This document shows positions 33,666 to 45,244 of a stretch of DNA of 64,000 bases, in pieces. The first letter of the stretch is position 1; each line of letters starts with the position of its first letter. The stretch is from positions 15,195,740 through 15,259,739 of the forward strand of contig NC_069099.1 of assembly GCF_947172395.1 (NCBI RefSeq), read 5' to 3'. Below the pieces are notes generated by a model. It searched no databases. It worked only from the letters and a program-made list of their open reading frames with translations, and was not told where the DNA came from. Source of the DNA: Bicyclus anynana. Taxonomy: Eukaryota; Arthropoda; Insecta; Lepidoptera; Nymphalidae. The position numbers were made by a program, and so were the translations under genes.

Positions 33666-34880
33666 TTGGGAAATGACTTTTTATTTAATTAATAGGTACT
33701 ACCATAATTAAAAATAAAAAAACCATTTCAATAAAGCCGATACGTAGTTGCAAGCTTGCGGTATTTAATTAATAAATATAGAATGTTGTAGATTCCTCAA
33801 CGAGCGGGATGTAATAAAATTGGGGCAGTGCATCGGAAAATTAATCATAGGCATCGTACAGGCATCAAACGACGTAAAGGTGTACACAGTAGTTGCATAT
33901 ATACGTTCACGTTGTACCTACAGCAATAAATTGCCTTATTATCCCATGTATAACTTTTTGGTAATGGGAACTGCTTGTACAAGTTTGGTGTCTTGATTAA
34001 GTAAGTTTTTTGGTTTTTCTTTCAAAAAACTCTCAATCGCAGCTAAGCATTGGAAAGTTTGCGATGTTAGTATACCTTTAGAACAAGAGATCAAATGTTA
34101 TTAGTCAATAACACAGACAAATTTTAATAATTACCAGCTCGGAGCGCTGTAGACGAATGCCAGTGTGCGGAAAAATTCAATCGAGTAATGTCACACCGTT
34201 AAATTGCAGTAGGAAATGTTAAAAAAAATATATATATTTATATTTAAAGTAAATAAATGACAGATTATTATTGAGGATTTAGCAGATCACTGATATTGAT
34301 TGTACACTGATAGAAATTAATTTTCCTTTTTGAAACAAAGGAAGACTCGAATGTAGCCGCTCTGTGTTTCAAATTAATCTCTCTGATCGCTAACTGTATC
34401 ATTGTTTAGGATTGCTTTCCCGTTTTTTGTCATTCTCGGTATCACGGGGAGAGGAGGGGGGCGACGTAACGTTCTCCTGCATATGATAATAATATTTTCT
34501 TTTCATCTGACATTTTTATTTTCCTTCTTTGTCATGATGATGATATCTCACTGTTATTACTTGCTCGTCCTTTGTTGTAATACTTTTTAAATTTGTTCTA
34601 TATTCAAACCGTTAAATTTTTAACTTGTTTACCAGTAATCTGCTGGCCTATTCACTAATTTGGTCTTTATTAACAACCCAATAAAATAAACATAAAATTA
34701 ACTGGGAAATGTCATCTACCTACTGTATGATATCCACGATGTAGTTTGACAGTAGGCACCGCATGTCAACTAACATACGTCAAAGTTAGTGAATTAGCCT
34801 AATGTACTTTGTATGTATCTTTGTACGTGTATAAAAAGTTTTTTTCTGAATCGTGCGCTAAGCGCCAAGCGATTTAACGT
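33666..34880. other. Unassigned AT-rich stretch
   Basis: No gene or element recognised. A short AGGAGGGGGGCGACG run at 34452 is isolated. Confidence 0.4.
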
Positions 34881-34884
34881 AGAA

Positions 34885-35057
34885 AATTAAGAAAATTCTC
34901 AGGAATGCAGGTTTCCACGGTTTGAGAAACGTGATATTCTTTTTTTTTAATTTACATAACTGAAAATTTGAAAGCGCATCCCCCGGATCAGATTCGAACC
35001 TACGTCCGTCGATTTGAAGGCAGAAGTCATTTCCACTCCCTTCCCGGCTCTCCATGG
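34885..35057 (-). mobile_element. SINE-A, head half
   Basis: Reverse copy from AAAATTCTCAGGAATGCAGG to the tRNA-like head (GATTCGAACCTACGTCCGTC, CCCGGCTCTC). The tail is missing and the head is diverged. Confidence 0.7.
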
Positions 35058-35164
35058 GTAAATAATTACAAGAAAAATATCTTCAAGTCTATAGTAAATA
35101 GGCACCTTTTAGATGAGAGTGTTCCATCTCCTTATTTCAGATTCGATTAAGTAAATATACTCCG

Positions 35165-35595
35165 AGCATAGTTCTCACCGTCGCTCGCTGAGTGGCTATG
35201 CGTTTTTGTGAAAGTTTTAGAGAGATCATCATCTTAGGCCAGTGCCAAATCAAGGTCAAACACACACGTTTTTTTTTTAAATACTGGCCAAGCCACATCC
35301 GCTATCATTATTGGCAAATTCGTTCGTAACACTCCCGACGGTCCGCGGGGGTCGAGAGGTGGGAAGCGATGACATATAAACGTACTTCCTTCCCCGTCGC
35401 CCGCATATCGTGGGAGTGTCATTAACGAATTTGCCAAGTTATACACCGTAACGTCTTTTTTTCAAACTGCTGGTGTTGAAAAGTTAAGTAAATATAGGTA
35501 CTCTGAGCATAGATCTTACTCTCCGTTGCTCGCTGAGTGGTTCTGAGCTTTTGTAAGAGTTTTAGAGAGAACACATCTTAGACCAATAAGTTATC
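35165..35595 (+). repeat. Direct duplication flanking MITE N
   Basis: GAGCATAGTTCTCACCGTCGC to GTTTTAGAGAGATCATCATCTTAG (35165-35238) recurs as GAGCATAGATCTTACTCTCCG to GTTTTAGAGAGAACACATCTTAG (35503-35582). MITE N copy 1 lies between the two. Confidence 0.6.
35309..35443. mobile_element. MITE N, copy 1
   Basis: Left end TTGGCAAATTCGTTCGTAAC and right end TTAACGAATTTGCCAA are inverted repeats extending into ACACTCCC/GGGAGTGT. The core is GC-rich (GTCCGCGGGGGTCGAGAGGT). It has no transposase. A second, longer copy lies at 44447-44630. Confidence 0.7.
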
Positions 35596-35764
35596 ATAGA
35601 CTATACACAGGGCTTAGACCCTAACGCATCTTAACATTAAATCAAGGCATCGCAGACAAAGTAACTCATCATTGAATAATAAATTAATTTACGAACTCTT
35701 TGGTTCAGTTGCTGATACTCTGGTTCTGAACAGAGAGTTACTGGGTTTAATTTCCAGCACGGGC

Positions 35765-35890
35765 AGTGCACAGGGTTTTTAACTAGGGTATGCGCTATAT
35801 ATACAAAGTGGAAAATTCCCATAGCAATACAGGTTCTTAATGAGTTCTCAGGGGAGGCAGGGCATTTTTGTGTACACGCCACTGAGCAAG
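35765..35890 (+). repeat. Interspersed repeat J, copy 2
   Basis: Shares GTGGAAAATTCC, CAGGTT, GGCATTTTTGTGTACACGCC with 22735-22885. Confidence 0.5.
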
Positions 35891-35929
35891 CGTCAGTTTT
35901 ACAATTTCTGAAAAGTCTTAGGTCTGTAC

Positions 35930-36160
35930 TAGTGATAGGCTTCGGCCGTGGCTAGTTCTACCCTACCGGCAAAGACGTACCAATTTAGCGTTCCGGTACG
36001 ATGCCGCTTAGAAATCGTCCGAGTTATAGGTAGAATATTGAATTTTGAATTTTGAAAATTTTTGATCTTGTACCTCAACCAACCAGCTTAGACAGCATCG
36101 CCACTTATCATCAAGTAAGATCGGGTAAGTCAAAGGCTATTGTTGAATAAATAAAAAAAA
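35930..36160 (+). mobile_element. SINE-B, degenerate
   Basis: GGCTTCGGCCGTGGCTAGTT, TTAGCGTTCCGGTACGATGC and a decayed tail (GGGTAAGTCAAAGGCTATTG). The tRNA-like head is absent. Confidence 0.7.
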
Positions 36161-36164
36161 CTGC

Positions 36165-36530
36165 ATACTAATATAATCAAATCATCGCAGTCAAAGTAAC
36201 TCATAGAATACAAAAGGAAATGTTCGAAAAAGGCTCTTCATTCCTTCCAATCTTCATAAATAAAACGTTGAATTGACGGTACAAAGTAAATAATCCCCCC
36301 CGGTTTACATATTTTCCAGAGGATCGTTCAAATTGAGGTTGTAATCGCTCCACAATTCAATTTGGGTCCGCGCAAACACTGACTGGGATAAAATTTCAAG
36401 CGGCAATTTAACAAATTCGTTACGGCGTCCCTTCTTATGGCACTCGGCTTAGGCTGCCCTTCCACGGGAGATGTGTTACGCCCATGTTACGCCGCTAAGT
36501 TATGCGTAAGCTATGTATTCATATAAGGTA
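36165..36530. other. Unassigned stretch
   Basis: No gene or element recognised. Confidence 0.4.
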
Positions 36531-36534
36531 CTAT

Positions 36535-36835
36535 AAGTTACTCTTTTTTTTAATAAATAAATATAATTAAACAATACACATCACTATCTAGCCCCAAAGT
36601 AAGCATACAGAGTAGCTTGTGTTATGGGTACTAAGATAGTTGATATTATAATATTCATATACATTTATATACTACAGTGTCTGCGTGTATTTATACTTAT
36701 ATAATGTAATGTACATACAGACACTGGAAAAAACCTATGCTCACCACACAAATATTTTCCAGTTGTGGGAATCGAACCCACGGCCGTGGATGCAGAAAGC
36801 AGGGTCACTACTCACTGCGCCACGCGGCCGTCAAA
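36535..36835 (-). mobile_element. SINE-O (tRNA-derived)
   Basis: On the reverse strand the head has GACGGCCGCGTGGCGCAGTG and the B-box GTGGGTTCGATTCCCACAAC. It is followed by GGAAAATATTTGTGTGGTGA and a long body with ATGTATGTACATTACATTAT and TAGTACCCATAACACAAGCT. The ~300 bp length beyond the head shows it is a SINE, not a tRNA gene. Only one copy is in the window. Confidence 0.75.
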
Positions 36836-36867
36836 ACTCATAAGTTACTCGTAAGCTATGTATTTGA

Positions 36868-37145
36868 GAGCCGTGATAGAGGGTGTAAGTTTGAATCAGA
36901 TCCGGAGCATGGCATGTACCTTCAACTTTTCAGTCATGTGCATTTTAAGAAAATAAATATCTCGTGTCTTAAACGGTGAAGGAAAACATGAGAAAACCTG
37001 CATACCTGAGATTTTCTCAATTCTCTTCGTGTGAAGTCTGCCAATCCGCATTGGGTCAGCGTGGTAGATTATTGGCCTAATCCATCTTATTTTGAGAGGA
37101 GACTCGTGATCAACAGTGAGCCGAATATGGGTTGCTAATGATGAT
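36868..37145 (+). mobile_element. SINE-A, head damaged
   Basis: The head is shortened (GAGCCGTGATAGAGGGTGTA), losing the anticodon-loop region. The body and tail are present (CTTAAACGGTGAAGGAAAAC, GTGAGCCGAATATGGGTTGC). Confidence 0.8.
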
Positions 37146-38355
37146 GTATTTGACTGGTATATAGTCCAGGATACGGGTAACAATTTTACAAATGATTACA
37201 AAGTATCAAACTAATCTTCTGTGGGTAGCTGTATTTATCTAGCTCTTCTAGATAAATACATTCGATTCTTCCTTTAGAAAAATCTCAACCAAATTGTAAA
37301 ATATTTCCTAGATCCTGGATTAACAGTTATTCTTAAAGTACCACTCCTTCCGAAGATATAAGACCATTTTGCTAATTTGTAACTGTACATTTTTACCATT
37401 TTGTTTACAGCAAATAAACCCATTTACCTTTCCTATCTGGTGGGAAGGCAGCTTTTATACAAAAGATAAAAGGATAGACTTCTGTCCTTTTCATTGTTGA
37501 TTTGATTTATTTTTACTTACCAAAATAAAACATGTTGTATCCTGGGTCACAACACAAAACACACTAATAGTGATTTCCGGAATTGGGTTTTTCACTAAAT
37601 TGTACAAAACATAATGAGAGTGAGGGATAAGTGCTTGTATTTTCATTTTGGCAGAGTTCGTCTGGGAACGCGAATTATGCTTATTTCTGTTGCCAAGCAA
37701 GCAATACTGCTATATTTATTTTTGGCCTTCGTCATAATTGCCTTCGATTAGAAGTGTATGGTCCGTAAAAGTATAGCTACATAAGACAAAATGCTTATTG
37801 CTTAGGTTGATTAGGTCTTAGATGCCTGATTAGGCAGCACACACGTGTTCCTAGTGAGCCCTATGAGATGTCACAGATTCTGTTGGCAGCTATACTGACG
37901 AATGCTATGATGAGAAGGGAAGAAAGGGAAAAGGAAGAGGAAAAGAAAAGAGAAATAATTTAGAGGCACTTAGTACGATGCAATGCCGCGCAGTTCCGTG
38001 CTAACTCTGAAGATTGAAAAAAAAAAAGGCTATAGATTCTCAAGTAACATCACGTAACGGTAGTAGTACATTCTCGCGGGGTAGCAATTTGTAGGACATG
38101 CTCCTTGTTAGCAGAAAACACACATGCTGGATATGTTAACTGTATGTTATTTGTATATAACATGCTTGTGAATAATATTTCTATATAATAAAGAATTTTG
38201 AAAAACAACAAAAAAAACAAACAACAACATGCTGGAAGTAGACATTTTGTACGCCCTGCGAGTGTCTGCTTTCAGCATTTGTGTTTCCTGATAAATCTGT
38301 TAACTATGACTTAATACACAAAATACCGTCTCCATCCGTTGAATCTTAATATCTA
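37146..38355. other. Mostly unassigned stretch
   Basis: One coding-like block is present: on the plus strand about 37819-37963 is open and encodes SEPYEMSQILLAAILTNAMM followed by an R/E/K-rich helix (REEREKEEEKKREII) and a stop. I do not recognise it. The rest shows no gene. Confidence 0.35.
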
Positions 38356-38358
38356 CTC

Positions 38359-38425
38359 AGAGGCACAATTATCGGCCCACTTTAATATACTCGCGTCATA
38401 ATAAAGAGGGTGATAATTGCCCCTC
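38359..38425. repeat. Small inverted repeat (67 bp)
   Basis: GAGGCACAATTATC and GATAATTGCCCCTC pair with two mismatched positions. The internal sequence CTTTAATATACTCGCGTC / ATAATAAAG gives further partial pairing. Confidence 0.5.
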
Positions 38426-38439
38426 GGAGTATATATATG

Positions 38440-38616
38440 CGAAAGGTCATTCATCACGGAATCTCAAAAACCGCTTGATATACAAAGCTGAAATTTGGCA
38501 GGGAGGTAGTTTATAGTTAGTAGTTAGTTAGTTAGTAGTACACTAAGAACGCATTTTGCATTAAGGCCGGATTAAAGAGGTCTAAGAGCGGACGAAGTCG
38601 CGGGCGTCCGCTAGTA
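38440..38616 (+). mobile_element. Helitron-like 3' part
   Basis: It contains GAATCTCAAAAACCGCTTGA and AAGCTGAAATTTGGCAGGGA, then ends GACGAAGTCGCGGGCGTCCG and CTAGTA. A TTAG microsatellite sits at 38516-38538. Confidence 0.55.
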
Positions 38617-38619
38617 ACT

Positions 38620-39795
38620 TATAAAATCAAAAAAAATTATAAAAGGCCAGTTTTTCCATGTCAAGTCTAAACAGTAATGATTGGTAATGGTAAAACGAAA
38701 TGTAACAGCAATATGAGTGCCATACCTCAAGAGCTCGGTATGTCACGGCTTTCATATGTCGCCGAGAGGGATTTAAGTACGATATTGTGCCTCAATGGAG
38801 CGGGGTATTCACGTGAGGCACGCTAAACCTTCCATATGCTGGAAACACACGGTGGAATATTGTGCACGCGCCCGCTGCTTCAACGGCAGCCAAGTTCAGT
38901 TTAAGTCAACCTTCTTCTAGGTGGAGCTGTGATTTCAAGTGGGTAACGAGGAGCCACTGGATACTGGCAAGACCGTAGTGTTTGGAAGTTATTTACAACT
39001 TTTTAGTTAATATGTTTTTTCAGAATAATCTAATCAGGGCCTCTAGCCAAGTTACACATTAATTCTCTTCGAGAATTCTCTAAAACGCTTTGTGTTCTCA
39101 ATGTCCGAGTGATAGTTGATCACGTGGCTTATGGATAACGAATGTCATCCCACACTTTTTAAGTAAAGAAAAGCGTAGGCTATTGTAGAAAAAGATTTGA
39201 TGTCTAACGTGCTACATGCTCAACTATCCTGGGAAATCCGTTTGATTTTGTATGTAGAGGTAAAACGACTAAGCGCGTAAGTAAAATTGAAGGTTTCTTT
39301 TGTTTCAACCTGCTGTCTGTTAACTGTAAGTAGGTAAACATACCACCACAAACTCCCAGAGCATGACAAGATATTATTATTTGGAGATGATAATAATATT
39401 ATCTGACACGTCACCGAAACGTCTGAATTACCCACCCGTGTGTTTCTAGCGCGTGCATGTGAAAGGAATGTGCTGAGGTAAACTTCAGTCATACGCTTGT
39501 GTGCCGCTTGTGTGTCGCCTGTGGGCGGGCGCGCTTTGTCGCGGAAATTTGTCACGTTATTGTAAAACTACGTGTACGGTAGAGACGGCCTTGCCGCGTT
39601 TAGCATATTACAATATTCACTGGCTTTAGTAAATGCGGTATCGACTGAGTCGTGAAAACAGGTAGATAGGCTCATTCGATAACAATCTTACAGTAGTAGT
39701 AGTAAAATTAGTGATAGTCGTAGAGCTTTTTATGACAGGTTGCCGGTGTAATTACAGGCATAAGAGGTTTTACATAAAACTTCCCTTAACAACCC
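38620..39795. other. Mostly unassigned; repeat P fragment at 39100-39235
   Basis: Bases 39100-39235 resemble repeat P (GTGATAGTTGATCACGTGGC, GTAGAAAAAGATTTGATGTC). A 111-codon minus-strand frame at 39220-39555 has no recognisable domain. No gene is called. Confidence 0.4.
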
Positions 39796-39797
39796 AT

Positions 39798-39987
39798 ACG
39801 GCTCACTGCTGAGCACGAGTTTACTCTCAGAATGAGAGGTATTAGGTCAATAGTCTGTCACGCTGACCCAATGCGGATTAGCAGACTCCACACACGCAGA
39901 GAATTAAGAAAATTCTCAGGTATGCAGGCTTCCACACGATGTTTTTCGTTCACCATTTGAGACACGTGATATTTAATTTCTTAAAAT
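39798..39987 (-). mobile_element. SINE-A, head replaced by an RTE tail
   Basis: Reverse copy from CCCATACGGCTCACTGCTGA to ACGTGATATTTAATTTCTTAAAAT. At 39987 the sequence switches into ATC repeats and the RTE 3' end, so the tRNA-like head is missing. Confidence 0.8.
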
Positions 39988-40210
39988 CATCATCATCATT
40001 AATAGTCGTTGGACGTCCACTGCTGGACATAGGCCTCTTGGATGGACTTCCAAACAAAACGGTCTCGAGCCGCCAGCATCCAGCGGCTCCCTGTAACCCG
40101 CTTGATGTCCTCGGTCTAGGTCCTAGTGGGGGGTCAACCAACACTGCGCTTTCCGGTGCGGGGTCGCCATTGCAGCACCTTGGGACCCCAACGTCCATCG
40201 TTTTTCGAAC
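39988..40210 (-). mobile_element. RTE-type LINE 3' end
   Basis: On the minus strand the sequence reads through codons for a GPKVLQWRPRTGKR-like block, an IKRVTGSRWMLAARDR block and a RFVWKSIQEAYVQQWT-like block. It then ends in TGA repeats. These are typical of the C-terminus of lepidopteran RTE-like LINEs, as I remember them. It is 5' truncated. Confidence 0.7.
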
Positions 40211-40965
40211 TATGTGGCCTGTGTTACAGTGCTTGTTAGTTGTTATAAATTAGGTCATCCGCTATTACTATGATATAATCAACTATTAATAGCTTTGTAA
40301 ATAACTATTAAATTTTAAACTCTACAAAGTTACGGTTACACGTTTTCAATCGAAGGATTTTTGTAAATTACAAAAAATAAAAGCAATTTATTAGGAATGT
40401 CGTAAACATACGGCCGTGAAAGCCTCTTCCTGCAAAATTCATCAAAAAACTGGCTCAAACAAAATTATGTAGACATTTTTATCCATTAACGCAACATAAG
40501 CTTACGCCACAGATAAGGGGGAAAATAGAAGAAATTATTTCTCTACTTAATATGAATACGCAAGTGAGTTTGTTTGTTTGTTACGCTTTCATGTTTCAAT
40601 TGTTGAACCAGAATATGAACACATTAACATTGTTGTTAGAAGTATAAAAAAGAACATAAGGTACTATTTAATTAAAAAAAAATAACTATTACTAAATAAT
40701 TGAAACAATCTTCTAGACGTGGGAGATGCCGCAGCATTGGCTGCTATTGATAATTTAAGCCGTTTCTGAAAAAAAAAAAATACAGGAAGGAACTGTCTGA
40801 AAATTTTAAATCTTTAAATAAACGGCTGGATTTAAAATATAGCTTAGCAACGACTCCAGACTGATTAGTAGGTAGGTTTTCGCTTCTTTCCTAACCTACC
40901 TAAAAAACCTATAAGGATATTTTTATGTTTTTGAAGTCAATTGTATATTTATGTTAATATACTAA
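40211..40965. other. AT-rich spacer
   Basis: No gene or element recognised. Confidence 0.4.
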
Positions 40966-40970
40966 TAAAA

Positions 40971-41290
40971 TGAGCCCTGAGAGTCCAGAGGATACGATCT
41001 CTGCCTCCGATTCCGGACGGTGTGGGTCCGAATCTGGTCCGGAGCATGCACTTCCCAACTTTTCAGTTGTGTGCATTTTAAGAAATTAAATATCACGTGT
41101 CTCAAACGGTGAAGGTAAAACATCGTGAGGAAACCTGCATACCAGAGATTTTTTTAATCCTCTGCGTGTGTGAAGTCTGCTAATCCGCATTGGACCAGCG
41201 TGGTGGACCATTGGCCTAACCCCTCTCATTCTAAGAGGAGATCCGAGCTCAGCAGTGAGCCGAATATGGGTTGATAATATTGATGACTAA
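40971..41290 (+). mobile_element. SINE-A, full length
   Basis: Head TGAGCCCTGAGAGTCCAGAG is diverged. The B-box GGTCCGAATCTGG, body and tail AGTGAGCCGAATATGGGTTG are all present. Confidence 0.85.
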
Positions 41291-42125
41291 TAAAATATAG
41301 AAGCCATTTTTCATTCCGTTCTATATTTGATTCTTCAGTTTTCATTCTATTTTTCTTCTTAATCTGTGACTTTAGCGTATAAAATACATAGAAACCCCTT
41401 AATAAAGCCTCTCTGACACGACCCTTTTACGTTTCCTCTAATTGTGAGATTTGTCGCTAAAAGGAAATAGAGTTGAGCAGGTGATTCCGGGTTCTTTTCC
41501 GGTGTGCAGGACGGTTTTGAATATTAAAATACCTAATATTTTCTTTATTTGGTTATTTTGTGGCCTGCTTTAACAACGGTTATTGGTTGACATTCGGACT
41601 ACCCGAAAAAATATTTGTAGGCGTAAATATATGACGAGTCTGCTTTGGTTCGGACGTCATAGTTAAATTATAACGCTCATTTTGTACTACAAATAAGTAC
41701 TACTCATTCATAATTAGGTATTAAAATATTTTTTTTTTTTATGTATAAGCAAACGCTTAGGTGCAGTTACACCTGATGCGAGCGATTGTAAGCGATTATA
41801 CTTACTGTTATATTATATTCACTTCTGACTTACCCTTATTGTAGGTGGTGGGGAAAATGGATGCTGGAAGGACATTTCACATACTCTTTGCAATATATAA
41901 GTAAAGAGGAAGTAAATCGCTTATTAGGTAAACGTCCGAGAAATATCGATAACGTAGCAGTGCAAATCTCTGCAAGGCCTAGTGTCCTGTGGTAGAACGG
42001 TGAAGGTGGCACAAGATCGAACAGTTCCTGAGCGCACTCCTCAAAATATATTTTGTAGAATAGACAGGCAACCTTTGGTGATATTCTAAGGTTTGAAGTT
42101 TAGAGTTTGTTATTGCTTCATTAGA
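41291..42125. other. Unassigned stretch
   Basis: No gene recognised. A T-run lies at 41731-41741. Confidence 0.4.
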
Positions 42126-42129
42126 TAGA

Positions 42130-42425
42130 TAGAGCCGTGATAGCCCAGTGGATATGACCTCAGCTTCCGAAGGATGTGGGTTCGAATCCGGTCTGGGGCA
42201 TGTACCTTCAACTTTTCAGTTGTGTGCATTTTAAGAAATTAATTATCACGTGTCTCAAACGGTGAAGGGAAAACATCGTGAGGAAACCTGCATACCAGAG
42301 ATTTTTCTTATTATCTGCGTGTGTTCCAATCCGCATTGCTCCTGCGTGGTGGACTATTGCCTTAACCCCTCTCATTCTGAGAGGAGACTCGAGCTCAACA
42401 GTGAGCCGAATATAGGTTCATAATG
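42130..42425 (+). mobile_element. SINE-A, full length
   Basis: Head GAGCCGTGATAGCCCAGTGG, B-box GGTTCGAATCCGG, body TCAAACGGTGAAGGGAAAAC, tail GTGAGCCGAATATAGGTTCA. A ~10 base deletion lies in the anticodon-loop region and another near TGCGTGTGTTCC. Confidence 0.9.
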
Positions 42426-42429
42426 GTGA

Positions 42430-43455
42430 TAGCTTCATTGCTAATGAGCCTACTAGCTCGGTTATCCATTGAAACCAAAGCAGCGAGGTGGTATATGGCG
42501 GAGCCATCCCATAATGGAAGCAGTATTCTATGCACGATCAACCCTGATCTTGATATAAGGATAGAAGTTTTTCTGGTTTTAAATACCGAATCACTTTATC
42601 AAACATGCCGAGTATTTTATCTGCTGTTTTTGTCTTAGACCTTGCCTTTAGACTTAGAATTGAATATAGCTGGACAGGACTGTATCTTTCTACTGGTAAA
42701 AGAAATTTCAAAATCGGTTCAGTAGATTTACAGATTACCCTCTACAACCTTACGAACTTTACCTTATTATAATATTAGTATAGGTTATATAATACGTAAC
42801 GCAAAGGTTACGCATTTACGCAGCATCAACGTAACCTTTGCGTTTGTGTTGCAGATAGTAACTGTGTTATGTGCTCTGCCAAGCAAATGTCATCCTTATT
42901 TCCAGGCCTTTAAGGTTATACGCTTTGTTGATTATAAATTATTATTTAAGCTAACTACAAGATATGACTATGCCTTTCCAAACAGTCTAGTTGCCCGGAT
43001 TTGTGCTGACTCCTTTGTTGTTGTTTTAAATGACTACATAAAGTTGTCAGAAGTGTTTATAGAACGACTGCATCTGTAGCGCTAACACGCACCTAACGAG
43101 ATAATCTCGTGACGACAAATAGACAAAGGAGAACGCCAGATCCTAACACAGAAGACAGAATTTTGCAGAAAATGTAAATGTACCTACTAAAAATATCCAA
43201 TTTTCAAGTAATTGATTTTAATAAACCATTTTTACTGTTAAACTCCGGAATAAATATCTACCAAACAAAGTAATTAAATCTGTCTGGCATTGTTCTTTCA
43301 ACCAATGGCAGGGCGACCGGAAATACCGCTATTTCATTGCATTGGGACGAAAGAAATAGGTCTGGGACAACACCGCCGCTATTGGACGATATTTTGTCTA
43401 TTTCTCTACTCTTGGTCGCACGTAAGCACCACAGAAGATATTTAAACGAAATATG
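42430..43455. other. Unassigned stretch with a short hairpin
   Basis: CGCAAAGGTTACG (near 42799) and CGTAACCTTTGCG (near 42831) form a perfect 13 bp stem. Open frames of 71 and 77 codons (42423-42638 and 42846-43079) have no known domain; the first starts in a SINE tail. Confidence 0.4.
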
Positions 43456-43461
43456 CCATAA

Positions 43462-43612
43462 CTACCTGACTCTGCGCGGTTTTACCCGCGTGGTTCCCGT
43501 TCCCGTAAGAAAACGGGGATAATATATAGCCTTCCTCAATAAATGGGCTATCTAACACTGAAAGAATTTTTCAAATCGGACCAGTAGTCCCTGAGATTAG
43601 CGCGTTCAAATG
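43462..43612 (-). mobile_element. Helitron-like element, 5' part lost
   Basis: CTGACTCTGCGCGGTTTTAC, CGTTCCCGTAAGAAAACGGG and GAGATTAGCGCGTTCAAATG. It stops where the RTE fragment begins. Confidence 0.65.
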
Positions 43613-43614
43613 CA

Positions 43615-44078
43615 AGTTGTCAGGGTAAGAGCTATAATTTAGTAACTATCACATCCAAAATTCCTCAGAGCCTAAAGACGAAAGTTTTCAAACCGTGCGT
43701 GTTGCCAGGGATGACTTACAGATTCGAGAATTGGTAGCTAACTGTGGCCCTTTAAAAAAACTCAAAGTTGAATCAGAAATGAGGAGATCCGCAGAAGAAC
43801 CAATGTCACCGATATAGCTCAGCGAGTTGCGAATCTGAAGTGACAATGGGTATGGCACATAGCAGAGCCGATGTACGTTGAGGTCCCAAGGTGCTGGATT
43901 GGCGATCCTACTTCGGAAAGCGCAGTGTATGTCGACCCTCCACTAGGTGCATTGAGGACATGAAGTGGGTTGCAGGGAGCCGCTGGATGCTGACGGCTCG
44001 AGACCGTTTTGTTTGGAAGTCCATGCAAGAGGCCCATGTCCAGCAGTGGACGTCCATCGGCTGTGAATGATTATGATC
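43615..44078 (+). pseudogene. RTE-type LINE, C-terminal coding fragment with frameshifts
   Basis: This is the longest RTE remnant here. Blocks in order are VLPGMTYRFENW (canonical form: M-TYG-E-W), then EMRRSAEEPMSPI-like codons in a shifted frame. WRSYFGKRSVCRPST-like and VAGSRWMLTARDRFVWKSM-like blocks follow, and it ends QQWTSIG with TGA-type repeats. Several indels separate the frames and there are in-frame stops. It encodes only the thumb/C-terminal end of the polyprotein; no endonuclease or FADD motif is present, so it cannot move. Confidence 0.7.
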
Positions 44079-44384
44079 AACTACTAGATGCTAATTTAGT
44101 TGTCATAGGACGGGACATTTACCAATTATGTTTTGGCTACAGACAAGTAATGCTACCCAGTCGAAGATTGTATCGAGTCGCTAGTTCACAAAATATACCT
44201 ACAAAAAATCGACGAAATAATGGAAATATAATGATGAAAGATAAGAAAGACAAAGATATTATTGCAATAATTCATTCATAGCTCAATCATCGTTACCATT
44301 AAAAGATAATAATGTCGGATAATATTTCATGCCAAAGATATCTAAACTGTAGAGTCGTTATTGGGTTTTTGCTAATATACCGTT

Positions 44385-44445
44385 GACCTGTAATACTTCT
44401 AAAAGGAGAATTTCTGGGAAAGAGAATCAACGTACTATAGCTTGG
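44385..44445 (+). repeat. Repeat P scrap
   Basis: GGGAAAGAGAATCAACGTAC resembles the GTAGAAAGAGAATCGACGTG block of the copy near 27630. Confidence 0.35.
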
Positions 44446-44446
44446 C

Positions 44447-44630
44447 AAGTTCGTTGATGACATTTCCATGATATACGGGCGACGGGGAGAAAGGACTGCG
44501 CAGGTGTGAAGTCGTGCGCGCAGGACGGAAGGAGGGACTGCGCTTGTATGAAGTCGAGCGTGCGGGACATCGCTACCCTCCGGGCACACGCGGACCATCG
44601 GGAGTGTTACGAATGAATTTGCTAAGCTAT
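44447..44630. mobile_element. MITE N, copy 2
   Basis: Left end TTGGCAAGTTCGTTGATGAC and right end GTTACGAATGAATTTGCTAA pair like the copy at 35309-35443. The core holds an imperfect direct duplication: GGACTGCGCAGGTGTGAAGTCG and GGACTGCGCTTGTATGAAGTCG, 48 bases apart. Confidence 0.6.
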
Positions 44631-44637
44631 ACGTATT

Positions 44638-44962
44638 TTTTTTTTATTCTTTACAAGTTAGCAATTGACTACAATCTCACCTGATGGTAAGTGATGATGC
44701 AGTCTAAGATGTAAGCGGGATAACTTGTTAGGAGGAGGATGAAAATCCACACTCCTTTCGGTTTCTACACGGCATCGTATCAGAACGCTACATCGCTTGG
44801 CGGTACGTCCTTGTCGGTAGGGTGGTAACTAGTCGCGGCCGAAGCCTCCCACCAGCCAGACCTGGACCAATTAAGAAAACCTCAATCGGCCAAGCCGAGG
44901 ATCGAACCCAGGACCTCCGTCTTGTAAATCCACCGCACATATCACTGCGCCACGAAGGCCGT
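44638..44962 (-). mobile_element. SINE-B, full length
   Basis: Reverse copy with T-run start, CACCTGATGGTAAGTGATGA, TTCTACACGGCATCGTATC, GGATCGAACCCAGGACCTCC and CACTGCGCCACGAAGGCC. Confidence 0.9.
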
Positions 44963-45017
44963 CAAAAAACATAGCCCCACTTAAAACAATATTTGTAGGC
45001 ATAAGCTAACGAGGCAG

Positions 45018-45240
45018 TCATCATTAACATTCCATATTCGACTCACTGCTGAGCACAGGTATCCTCTCAGAATGAGAGGAGTTAGGCTAAAAGTCCACCA
45101 CGATGGCCCGTTTCCTCACGATGTGTTTTCTTCACCGTTTGAGATACGTGATATTTTTTTAATGCGTAACTAAAAAGTTGTACGTGCATGCCCCCGGATT
45201 CGAACCTACGTCCTTTGAATCCAAATCAAAAGCTTAAGGG
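45018..45240 (-). mobile_element. SINE-A, internally deleted
   Basis: CATATTCGACTCACTGCTGA, then the CCACGATGGCCC block jumps to GTTTCCTCACGATG. It continues to the damaged head (GATTCGAACCTACGTCCTTT). Confidence 0.75.
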
Positions 45241-45244
45241 TTAT

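Noticed and set aside
39220..39555. 111-codon minus-strand frame
   Set aside because: No recognisable domain, ordinary non-coding composition, and part of it overlaps a repeat-like segment.
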